Positions 18,700 through 25,455 of a stretch of 25,455 bases of DNA are shown here, piece by piece. The translations under genes were made by a program, and so were the position numbers. Within the stretch, counting starts at the first letter, position 1; the number at the start of each line of letters is the position of its first letter. Under the pieces are notes generated by a model, which worked only from the letters and a program-made list of their open reading frames with translations, was not told the DNA's origin and ran no database searches. The stretch is from an uncultured Faecalibacterium sp. (GTDB lineage Bacteria > Bacillota > Clostridia > Oscillospirales > Ruminococcaceae), in contig CAAFQM010000317.1 in the NCBI GenBank assembly GCA_900765105.1, positions 1 to 25,455 of the forward strand, written 5' to 3'.

Positions 18700-21600
18700 A
18701 TGCCGGACAAAATCGAGATGGCAAAAGCCTATGTGCAGATCGTGCCGTCGGCAGATGGCATCCGGGCTGCACTGACTGACGTTTTTGACGAAGAAACGGA
18801 CGGCTTAGGTGCAAAGGTTGGCCAGAGCATTGGTGCCCAACTGGTCGGCACTATCAAAAAAGTGCTTGCCGCCGCTGGCATCGGCAAAATCATCAAGGAT
18901 TCCATCGACATGGGCGGTGCCCTGCAGCAGAGCATCGGCGGCATTGAAACACTGTTCGGTGCAGGCGGCAAGAGCATGGAAGAATATGCCCAGTCCGTGG
19001 GCAAATCGGTGGATGCCGTTAAAGACGAATATGCATCCCTGATGCAGTCCCAGCAGACCGTTTTTGACAATGCAGCGCAGGCCTACAAGACCGTGGGCCT
19101 TTCTGCCAACGACTACATGGAGCAGACCACCAGCTTTGCGGCCAGCCTGCTTTCCAGCGTGAGCGAGGATACCAATGCCGCCGCCCAGCTTGCCAACATG
19201 GCCATGGTGGACATGGCCGACAACGCCAACAAGATGGGCACGGATATGCAGGATATCCAGAATGCCTATCAGGGCTTTGCCAAGCAGAACTATACCATGC
19301 TGGACAACCTCAAGCTGGGCTATGGCGGCACGCAGGCCGAGATGCAGCGTCTGCTGACCGATGCGGAGCGGATCTCCGGCGTCCATTATGATCTGGGCAA
19401 TCTGGCCGACATGTACAGCGCCATCCATGTGATCCAGCAGGAGATGGACATTACCGGCACAACGGCGAGAGAAGCCGCCACCACCCTGACCGGCAGCTTT
19501 GCGGCCATGAAGGCAGCGGCGCAGAACGTGCTGGGCGATTGGAGCGCCGGCGCAGATCTGACGGCACCCCTGCAGGCACTGACAGACACGGCCCGGACCT
19601 ACCTTGTGGGCAACCTGCTGCCCATGATCGGCAACGTGCTGCAGGGCATCCCGCAGGTCATTTACGGCCTTGTGCCCGAAGTGGTGCAGACCGGCACCGA
19701 GCTTCTCGGCTCTCTGGCGCAGGGCTTCACGCAAGGCATCCCGGATTTTCTGGCGAATGCTCTGCCGCAGCTGCTTTCCTTTACGGAAAACCTGCGGGAA
19801 AATGCCGGGGAGTTCGTGAACGCCGGTCTGGACATGATCACCCAGCTGGCCAACGGCCTAATCGCGGGCCTGCCGGACCTCATCGCCTATGTGCCGGATA
19901 TCATCATCAATATCTGCGGCATCATCAACGACAATATGCCGAAGCTCCTTGCAGAGGGCGTCTCACTGGTGGTGCAGCTGGGCGTGGGTATCGTAAAGGC
20001 TGTGCCCGACCTGCTGGCCAACTGGAAGAAGATCCTGCAGGCAGTGCTCTCGGTCATTTCTGCAGTGAATTGGCTGAACATCGGCAAGAACATTCTCACC
20101 GGTGTGGCCAACGGCGTCAAGAGCATGGGTTCTTCCATGCTGAATGCCTTCAAGGGCGGTTTTTCCAGCGCCCTGGCATGGATCAAGAGCCTGCCCTCGC
20201 AGGCGGTGCAGTGGGGCAAGAATCTGATCCAAAGCTTCATCAACGGCCTGACCGGCAAGGGTAAAGCGGCGGGTATCGCTACCGCAGCCACTGCCGGTTT
20301 TACCATCGCCGGTGTTGCCAGCCGTGACGAGCTGGCCGACTGGTCCTCTGCCAACACCGATCTGGCCGACAGCGCCCGGACCGTGGAGGATATCGCTATC
20401 CCGGCCTATACCAAGTCCGGCAATGCGGCAGCCGCCGCAGGGAAAGCAGCGGGCACAGCCGCAAAGGCCGCCGCATCGGTGGTCAACTCTTACTCTGACA
20501 CGGTGACCGAGGTGCTGGGCAAAGTGACCCGCACCACCCAGACCGTAAACGAGGAGCTTTCCAACGGAAAGAAGCAGCAGACCCAGACCATCGCCGAGAC
20601 CAGCCGTCAGCTGGTGAACGGTGTGCTGAAGGATATCAAGACCGTTACCAGCATTGCTGCCGACGGCAAAAAGACCGTGCAGCAGACCATGGAGACGGTG
20701 CGGGAGATGGCCAATTCGGTCACATCGACCTTTGACACAGTGGTAAACGGCATTGCTACCAGCACCAAAACCATCAAGGAAACACTGACCGACGGCACCG
20801 AGACCACAAAACAGGTCATCACTGAGACGAAGAACAAGGTGCTGAACGGAATGCTGGTCACGGTGGAGCGTGCCAAGACCATTGCCGCCGACGGCGGTGT
20901 GCAGGTGGCTGAGACCATCAAGAAAGCATCTGCAGATACCTTCTCCGGCCTGACAAAGGGCTGGCAGGAAGAGGCCGACAAGGGCGTGCTGGGCACCTTC
21001 GGCACGTTGTACAAAGCCGTGAAGAGTCAGGACTGGCTCAGCGTCGGGCAGTGGGTCATTTCCACCCTGTACAACGGTCTTGCACCGGAGACCAAGCTGC
21101 TGATCGACGACTTCGGCAAGAATCTGATCCAGCAGGTCAACGGTTTTCTGGGCGAGGGCATCAGCCAGCTGGCCAATGGCGCGTGGGACCTCGGCACCCA
21201 GATTTTCGACGGCTTGACCGGCGGCTTTGGAGATGTGGTCAGCCAGTTCTCCGGCCTGGGCAGCACGCTGCTGGACATTTTCGGCGGTCTGCAGGGCCCG
21301 TTGAGCGCGGCGGCGCTCGCCCTCAGTCAGGGCCTGCAGGGCGGTCTGATCTCTGCATTCCCGGAGATCCTGGCCTCGCTGGGCGGCTTGATCGGTGCCA
21401 TCGGCGGCGCGTTCGTGGCAATGCTGCAATCCATCGGCATGGCGCTGCTGCCGACCGGATTCGGGACCCCGAAGGGCCTGCTGATGATCGCAGCGGGCGT
21501 TGCTCTGGTGGCTGCGATCGCGGCCATCGTTGCATCGCTCGGCGGTGCCTTCAAGAAAAAGAGTACACCCGGCACAGGCAGCTCTTCCAGCAGCGCCGCA

Positions 21601-21786
21601 GGCAGCACCATCACCGAGGCTTCCAGCAGCCTGTGGGACTACGAGAAGAAAGCTCCGCTGCCCCAGCGCACCCAGCGGCCCAATATCGAAGTGAACCAGT
21701 ACATCTACAGCAAGGCGCAGACGGCGGCGGACCTGATGCGCGAAGCACAGTATGAGCAGGAAAGGGCGGTGCTGCAGGGTGTTTGA
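18700..21786 (+). CDS. Tail tape measure protein
   Basis: The largest gene: 1028 residues from ATG 18700, nine bases after AGGAGG. TTG 18691 and ATG 18694 are too close to that site. It starts MPDKIEMAKAYVQIVPSADG, standard for Firmicutes tape measures. Hydrophobic Gly/Ala-rich membrane-type segments occur near GTIKKVLAAAGIGKIIKD and across the late part (FGTPKGLLMIAAGVALVAAI). A Thr/Lys-rich helical stretch contains two related units ending KTVTSIAADGKKTVQQT and ERAKTIAADGGVQVAET. No lysozyme or peptidase motif is visible. It sets tail length and helps DNA pass the membrane. The end overlaps the Dit start. Confidence 0.93.
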   Translation: MPDKIEMAKAYVQIVPSADGIRAALTDVFDEETDGLGAKVGQSIGAQLVGTIKKVLAAAGIGKIIKDSIDMGGALQQSIGGIETLFGAGGKSMEEYAQSVGKSVDAVKDEYASLMQSQQTVFDNAAQAYKTVGLSANDYMEQTTSFAASLLSSVSEDTNAAAQLANMAMVDMADNANKMGTDMQDIQNAYQGFAKQNYTMLDNLKLGYGGTQAEMQRLLTDAERISGVHYDLGNLADMYSAIHVIQQEMDITGTTAREAATTLTGSFAAMKAAAQNVLGDWSAGADLTAPLQALTDTARTYLVGNLLPMIGNVLQGIPQVIYGLVPEVVQTGTELLGSLAQGFTQGIPDFLANALPQLLSFTENLRENAGEFVNAGLDMITQLANGLIAGLPDLIAYVPDIIINICGIINDNMPKLLAEGVSLVVQLGVGIVKAVPDLLANWKKILQAVLSVISAVNWLNIGKNILTGVANGVKSMGSSMLNAFKGGFSSALAWIKSLPSQAVQWGKNLIQSFINGLTGKGKAAGIATAATAGFTIAGVASRDELADWSSANTDLADSARTVEDIAIPAYTKSGNAAAAAGKAAGTAAKAAASVVNSYSDTVTEVLGKVTRTTQTVNEELSNGKKQQTQTIAETSRQLVNGVLKDIKTVTSIAADGKKTVQQTMETVREMANSVTSTFDTVVNGIATSTKTIKETLTDGTETTKQVITETKNKVLNGMLVTVERAKTIAADGGVQVAETIKKASADTFSGLTKGWQEEADKGVLGTFGTLYKAVKSQDWLSVGQWVISTLYNGLAPETKLLIDDFGKNLIQQVNGFLGEGISQLANGAWDLGTQIFDGLTGGFGDVVSQFSGLGSTLLDIFGGLQGPLSAAALALSQGLQGGLISAFPEILASLGGLIGAIGGAFVAMLQSIGMALLPTGFGTPKGLLMIAAGVALVAAIAAIVASLGGAFKKKSTPGTGSSSSSAAGSTITEASSSLWDYEKKAPLPQRTQRPNIEVNQYIYSKAQTAADLMREAQYEQERAVLQGV

Positions 21787-22633
21787 CGCTGTTTTTACCT
21801 CCAGCACCGGACAGAGCTTTGCCTTTGGCTACAAGGCCAGCGTGCTGTGGAGCTGTGACCCGCTGGGCGACCTGCCCGTGGATCTGGAAACCAGTCAGGG
21901 TTATCAGCAGGTGGGTGCTCCTGTGGAGAGCCGCAGCATTTCCGGCGTCACCCGCACCATCACCGGGCGTATCCTGCGCAATGCCGATTACTGCAAGCGT
22001 CAGCTGCGGGACGTGTTTGCGCCGGGCGTGACCGGGCGGTTCACCGTGGCCGGGAAATACTGGTGTGACGCCGAGGTGCAGCGCTGTCCGGCCATCAGCG
22101 CGGCGCTGCTCTGGCCCACCTTCAGCTTTCAGCTGTACTGCCCCAACCCCTATTGGCACAGCGTAGAGGAAACGCTGGCCGCGACCATCAATGTGACACC
22201 CGTGTTCCGCCTGCCGGTGTGCTACGACGCGCACCAGTTCGGCATCCGGGATCAGGGCGATTATATCCGCATCGTCAACAGCGGTCTGGATACCCAGAAC
22301 TTTCGGCTTTCACTGTCGGCCAGAGGGCCCGTGGTCAACCCCGGCGTCCTTAACCCGGAAACGGGCGAGTACCTGCGCTTTGTTACGACCCTGCAGGACG
22401 GCGATGAGCTGCAGGTCTACCGCGAAAACGACCTGCTGCGGGTCCAGCAGCTCATTGACGGCAAAGCCTACAACGTGCTCTCCATCCTTGACGGAAGCAG
22501 TACCCTTTGGACGGTGTATCACGGTGCGCAGGCATGGCAGCGCACCGCAGAATCCGGCGACGGCTGGCTTTTCCTGACGCTGACCATGCACGCAGCGTAT
22601 TCCACCATCATCACGGAGGGTTCCAATGGCTGA
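21779..22633 (+). CDS. Distal tail protein (Dit)
   Basis: GTG 21779 is taken as start, giving MFDAVFTSSTGQSFAFGYKA. The frame is open to ATG 21752 but that start has no site and lies in the tape-measure gene. The 284-residue product has the Dit-like layout: an N-terminal beta-rich ring domain (SVLWSCDPLGDLPVDLETSQ, VTRTITGRILRNADY, FTFQLYCPNPYW-type segment FSFQLYCPNPYW) and a C-terminal beta domain (GDYIRIVNSGLDTQNFRLSL, ETGEYLRFVTTLQDGDELQV). It forms the hub joining tube and tip. Stop and next start overlap by 8 nt. Confidence 0.88.
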   Translation: MFDAVFTSSTGQSFAFGYKASVLWSCDPLGDLPVDLETSQGYQQVGAPVESRSISGVTRTITGRILRNADYCKRQLRDVFAPGVTGRFTVAGKYWCDAEVQRCPAISAALLWPTFSFQLYCPNPYWHSVEETLAATINVTPVFRLPVCYDAHQFGIRDQGDYIRIVNSGLDTQNFRLSLSARGPVVNPGVLNPETGEYLRFVTTLQDGDELQVYRENDLLRVQQLIDGKAYNVLSILDGSSTLWTVYHGAQAWQRTAESGDGWLFLTLTMHAAYSTIITEGSNG

Positions 22634-23639
22634 GATCATTTCTGCACTGACAGCATCCGGGCACAAGAGCATCTGCGTCTATGATATCCGGCTCAATCTG
22701 CTGGGCCGCATTGAAAGCTGGGTCTCGCTGGTCTGGCCGGAACGCTACAACGTCTATAGCGACACCCAGGGTGCACAGCTGGAGCTGCACGACACGACCG
22801 CTTTGCAGGCGCTGTGCCGCCCGGACCGGTATCTTTGGCTGGTGGGCAGCGACCGGCTCATGCGCATCGTGTCGGCCCAGAAATCCGACCACAAGCTGGT
22901 GATCGCCGCAAAAGACGCCGCCTGCGTTCTGGATGAACGCGGTCACACGGACACCCTGAGCAATTTTGCCGCAGAGGAAACGTTGCGAAGTCTGGTATCC
23001 AGTGCTGCTGCGTGGCCCTGCCTTGAACTGGGCGATGCTGCAGGACTGACGGACACCTACAGCGGCGAGGTCAAGCCCGGCAGCCTGCTGAAGCTGGCCG
23101 AACAGGTGTGTCAGGAGCTGGACATCGGCTTCCGGGGGCGGTTCGATCAGCCGGAAGGGAAACTGCTGTTTGAACTGTTCCGGCCAAAACTCGACCCGAA
23201 CGCCCGGTATGCGCCGCAGTACGGCAACCTGACCGACCTGACCTATACCGAGAGCATCACGGACTATAAAAATGTGTGCGTGGTCGTTGGCGCGGAAGGC
23301 ACCGCCACCGTGGGTGCAGCGGAGAACACCGGCTCTGCCCGGCGGGAGCTGATTGTAGATGCTACCAGCAAAAAGAAGGAAGGCGGCCAGTCTCAGGCGG
23401 ACTATCTTGCCGCCCTGCGCGCACAGGGCGAGCAGGAGCTTGCCAAACATACCCGGCTGGAAAACTTCCGCTTCACCCCCACCGGCAGCATCACGGTGGG
23501 CATGGTGGTGGAGGCCAGCCTGCCCGGAACGGACATTCAGGTCGCTGCCCGCATTACCTCTGTGACTCTGAGCTCCCAAAAAGGTGAAAACTCGGTCAGC
23601 ACAGAGATCGGCACCCCGATCATCAGGAGGAAACAATGA
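22626..23639 (+). CDS. Tail tip hub protein, siphovirus Gp37-like
   Basis: A 337-residue protein, ATG 22626 overlapping the Dit stop. CVYDIRLNLLGRIESWVSLV, NVYSDTQGAQLELHDTTALQ and RYLWLVGSDRLMRIVSAQKS form the N-terminal gp27-like hub domain. TYTESITDYKNVCVVVGAEG and a long ARRELIVDATSKKK segment complete the ReqiPepy6 Gp37-like pattern of tail-associated proteins. It is shorter than Tal proteins that carry peptidoglycan hydrolases, and no hydrolase motif is visible. It likely forms the trimeric hub below Dit. The stop overlaps the fibre start (ATGA). Confidence 0.82.
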   Translation: MAEIISALTASGHKSICVYDIRLNLLGRIESWVSLVWPERYNVYSDTQGAQLELHDTTALQALCRPDRYLWLVGSDRLMRIVSAQKSDHKLVIAAKDAACVLDERGHTDTLSNFAAEETLRSLVSSAAAWPCLELGDAAGLTDTYSGEVKPGSLLKLAEQVCQELDIGFRGRFDQPEGKLLFELFRPKLDPNARYAPQYGNLTDLTYTESITDYKNVCVVVGAEGTATVGAAENTGSARRELIVDATSKKKEGGQSQADYLAALRAQGEQELAKHTRLENFRFTPTGSITVGMVVEASLPGTDIQVAARITSVTLSSQKGENSVSTEIGTPIIRRKQ

Positions 23640-24622
23640 GCATTATCACATATCCGCTGAACGGCGTGGTTTACAGCGCCGAGGACGTGGCCACTTACCT
23701 GTGCACCCGCACATCCGGCGTCTACTCCAAAGAGACCAACTTTGCTGTCAGTAACACCGGTACCCGGCAGATCACCGTTGCGCCCGGCCTTGCATGGATC
23801 AATTACGACGACTTTAAAGGCGTATCCGTGTGCAGTCGGGAAGAGAACGTCTTGACCGTCCCCGAAGCAGACAACACCCTCAACCGCGTGGACCGCGTCG
23901 TGTTGCAGTTTGACACCTCGGAGAATATCACGGCAATCAAGCTCAAGACCGGCACGCCTGCCGTGGCCGCACAGCCGCCCGATATCCTGCAGAACCATAA
24001 TCAGTACGAGCTGGGCCTGTGCACCATTTCGGTGCCCGCAGGCTCCACCGCTGTCACCGCCGCCGACATCACCGACACCCGCGCGGACGAGACCGTCTGC
24101 GGCGTCATGCGGGACGGCGTGACGGGGATCCCCACCGCCCAGCTGCAGAAGCAGGTAAAGGCCATGCTGGACAGCCTGCAGGCCGAGGTGGACAGCAGGA
24201 GCTTTTATACCCGTGCCGAGGTGGACGCACTGCTGAAAAGCGCGAATCCTTTTCCCGTGGGCAGCATCTACCAGAGCACCCAAGCCACCAGCCCCGCCGC
24301 ACTGTTCGGTGGTACATGGCAGGAGATCGCGCAGAACCGCGTGCTGATGGGCGCGTCCTACGCCCACGTAGCGGGCACTACGGTCGAAGCCGGACTGCCC
24401 AACATCACAGGCTCTTTTGTCGCGAATGTACGCAATGGCAGGAATGCTGTATCCGGTGCGTTCACTGCTTCCGACCGGACCGGGGCGACGGGCGCAGACA
24501 ACAGCGATGCGGGTATCTATACATACAGTCTGGATGCATCCAAGTCCAATGCCATCTACGGCCGCAGCAGCACCGTGCAGCCCGCCGCCTACTATGTGCA
24601 CATCTGGCGCCGTGTGGCCTGA
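23636..24622 (+). CDS. Tail fibre / receptor-binding protein with collar-like tip
   Basis: A 328-residue protein coupled to the hub gene (ATGA). Residues 1-165 form a baseplate-attachment type domain (MSIITYPLNGVVYSAEDVAT, VAPGLAWINYDDFKGVS, LNRVDRVVLQFD). A short coiled region follows (QLQKQVKAMLDSLQAEVDSR). From about 205, NPFPVGSIYQSTQATSPAAL, FGGTWQEIAQNRVLMGASYA, GLPNITGSF and the closing AIYGRSSTVQPAAYYVHIWR resemble phage collar/short-fibre tips (T4 gp10/gp12-like). The tip is the likely host-receptor contact. No reverse transcriptase or template repeat is in this window to suggest targeted diversification. Confidence 0.85.
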   Translation: MSIITYPLNGVVYSAEDVATYLCTRTSGVYSKETNFAVSNTGTRQITVAPGLAWINYDDFKGVSVCSREENVLTVPEADNTLNRVDRVVLQFDTSENITAIKLKTGTPAVAAQPPDILQNHNQYELGLCTISVPAGSTAVTAADITDTRADETVCGVMRDGVTGIPTAQLQKQVKAMLDSLQAEVDSRSFYTRAEVDALLKSANPFPVGSIYQSTQATSPAALFGGTWQEIAQNRVLMGASYAHVAGTTVEAGLPNITGSFVANVRNGRNAVSGAFTASDRTGATGADNSDAGIYTYSLDASKSNAIYGRSSTVQPAAYYVHIWRRVA

Positions 24623-24640
24623 GAAAGGAGGTTTTGAACC

Positions 24641-25075
24641 ATGAAGATCATTGACGAGACCGGTGCGGTCGTGGAAAACCCGGACCTGACTCTTGGGTAT
24701 CTGACCGGCAGCACCGAAGAAGTCATCCACCCCGCTGTGGAGGGCGTGGAGGAGCAGTGGCACTGGGAGACCGTGACCGAGTATCCGAACGGCGGCAAGG
24801 ATGTGCAGCGAGTGATGGATGTGCCCGGCGTACCGGCACAGGAGGAATGGGTGGAGCAGGTGCCCATCCAGAAGTACATCCGCTACACCGCCGAAGAGCT
24901 GGCCGCGCAGGAGCAGGCGAAGAAGGATACCGAAGCGCGAGCCAAGTTGCCCGAAACGGTGAAGGCACTGCAGACGGCTCTGGCCGATGCCGACGCGCTG
25001 AACCTTGACCAGGACTACCGCCTGACTCTTCTGGAGCTGGGCGTGACCGATGACGAAACAACTGAAACCGCATGA
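24641..25075 (+). CDS. Tail-associated hypothetical protein (144 aa)
   Basis: ATG 24641 follows AAAGGAGGTTTT. The acidic product has repeated short segments around VEEQWHWETVTEYPNGGKDV and VPAQEEWVEQVPIQKYIRYT, then a charged helix (EELAAQEQAKKDTEARAKL) and an end LDQDYRLTLLELGVTDDETT. Proteins with this Trp/Tyr-rich start and 'aDad.LN.DqdyRltllELgv' end are frequent between fibre and lysis genes in Firmicutes siphoviruses, often before an XkdX-like ORF. Fibre chaperone or tip component is plausible. The function is not known. Confidence 0.75.
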   Translation: MKIIDETGAVVENPDLTLGYLTGSTEEVIHPAVEGVEEQWHWETVTEYPNGGKDVQRVMDVPGVPAQEEWVEQVPIQKYIRYTAEELAAQEQAKKDTEARAKLPETVKALQTALADADALNLDQDYRLTLLELGVTDDETTETA

Positions 25076-25094
25076 ACAGAAAGGAAGGATTTTT

Positions 25095-25247
25095 ATGGCA
25101 CTTTATAACACCTGCAAGCGCATGATCGAGCGCGGCCAGACCGGCGGCATGGCAAAGAAGCTGGATATCTTCTACGCCGCCAACAAGCTGACCGATGAAC
25201 AGTACGCAGAGCTGACCGAGATGCTGACCGAAAAGACCAGCGCCTGA
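25095..25247 (+). CDS. XkdX-like small phage protein (50 aa)
   Basis: ATG 25095 follows GAAAGGAAGGA. A longer frame from ATG 25050 lies within the preceding gene and lacks a site. The product MALYNTCKRMIERGQTGGMA continues with KKLDIFYAANKLTDEQYAEL and a short tail, closely matching the XkdX-type pattern of small PBSX-family proteins located between tail and lysis genes. Function of the family is not established. Confidence 0.72.
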   Translation: MALYNTCKRMIERGQTGGMAKKLDIFYAANKLTDEQYAELTEMLTEKTSA

Positions 25248-25273
25248 CCGGGCCGGAAAAGGACGTGATACAT

Positions 25274-25455
25274 ATGGCGATCAAACAGTACAGCCTGAAG
25301 AAGGACGGCGCAAGACAGCTCTCCCCCGCGTTCCGCGTGCGGGAGTTCCGCTGCCGCGACGGCACCGACACCATCCTCATTGACGAGGGTCTTGTGGTGC
25401 TGCTGCAGTGCATCCGGGAGCACTTCGGCAAAGCCGTGACCATCACCAGCGGCTA
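25274..25455 (+). CDS. Endolysin, peptidase M15-like (5' part, runs off the window)
   Basis: ATG 25274 follows AAAAGGACGTG. The frame is open to the right edge (60 codons plus two bases). Visible residues include PAFRVREFRCRDGTDTILID and LVVLLQCIREHFGKAVTITS followed by GY, the conserved opening of M15 D-Ala-D-Ala carboxypeptidase-type domains used as phage endolysins ('F...EF.C.dG.d...i...lv..L..iR..fg.pv.i.SGYR'). The catalytic His/Asp residues are beyond the window. Position after tail genes fits lysis. The zinc site and any cell-wall-binding domain cannot be assessed. Confidence 0.82.
   Translation, partial: MAIKQYSLKKDGARQLSPAFRVREFRCRDGTDTILIDEGLVVLLQCIREHFGKAVTITSG

Noticed and set aside
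23636..24622. Diversity-generating retroelement acting on the fibre tip
   Set aside because: No reverse transcriptase or template repeat is present in the window, and the tip looks like an ordinary collar-type domain.
25050..25094. Upstream start ATG 25050 for the XkdX-like gene
   Set aside because: It lies inside the previous gene without a ribosome site. ATG 25095 has AAGGAAGGA and matches the family's usual N-terminus.

Overview
The window is a contiguous, single-strand (+) block of a tailed siphovirus-type phage or prophage. Every gene I can support reads left to right. Many junctions are stop/start overlaps (ATGA, TGATG, TAATG) and most starts have AGGAGG-type ribosome binding sites. 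The DNA is G+C-rich (about 62% in a hand-counted structural-gene line). The families are typical of Firmicutes phages: an ArpU/RinA-like late regulator, SPP1-type portal, MuF-type head protein, Gp19/Gp15/Gp42 connector and an M15 endolysin. A high-GC Clostridia host such as Faecalibacterium or a relative is my best guess, from composition and protein style only. No integrase, repressor or holin is visible, so lysogeny cannot be judged from this window.

Layout. 1-8397 is the early region: small hypothetical genes, a membrane SPFH/band-7 protein, an HTH protein, a recombination set (Rad52-like annealing protein, NinB-like protein, Ref-like HNH protein, SSB), a replication initiator carrying an iteron origin inside its own coding sequence, a DnaB-type helicase, several accessory ORFs, an MT-A70 adenine methyltransferase and the late regulator. 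8391-8960 is the control region: six in-phase 10-bp GGACTA repeats, a strong promoter whose -35 lies in the sixth repeat, then about 480 nt of non-coding, heavily structured leader with three terminator-like hairpins. 8961-12443 is packaging (HNH, probable TerS, TerL, portal). 12415-14430 holds a MuF head protein with a C-terminal HExxH metalloprotease-like domain, a 52-aa candidate immunity gene with its own putative promoter and terminator, a beta-sandwich lipoprotein, and a tRNA-Trp. 14524-18694 is head and tail-tube assembly (scaffold, HK97 capsid, connectors, major tail protein, gpG/gpGT with an A AAA AAC slip site). 18700-25247 is tape measure, tail tip and fibre, and 25274 onward is the start of an endolysin.

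How it fits together. The early operon makes recombination and replication proteins acting at the iteron origin. Its last gene is the regulator whose likely operator array begins in its own stop codon and drives the late promoter. The late transcript would start at a hairpin and must pass at least six intrinsic-terminator-like sequences to reach the tail genes. This suggests RNA-based (put-like) or protein-based antitermination, or strong attenuation. Two candidate systems deserve attention: this structured late leader, and the MuF-metallopeptidase/immunity cassette with its private promoter.
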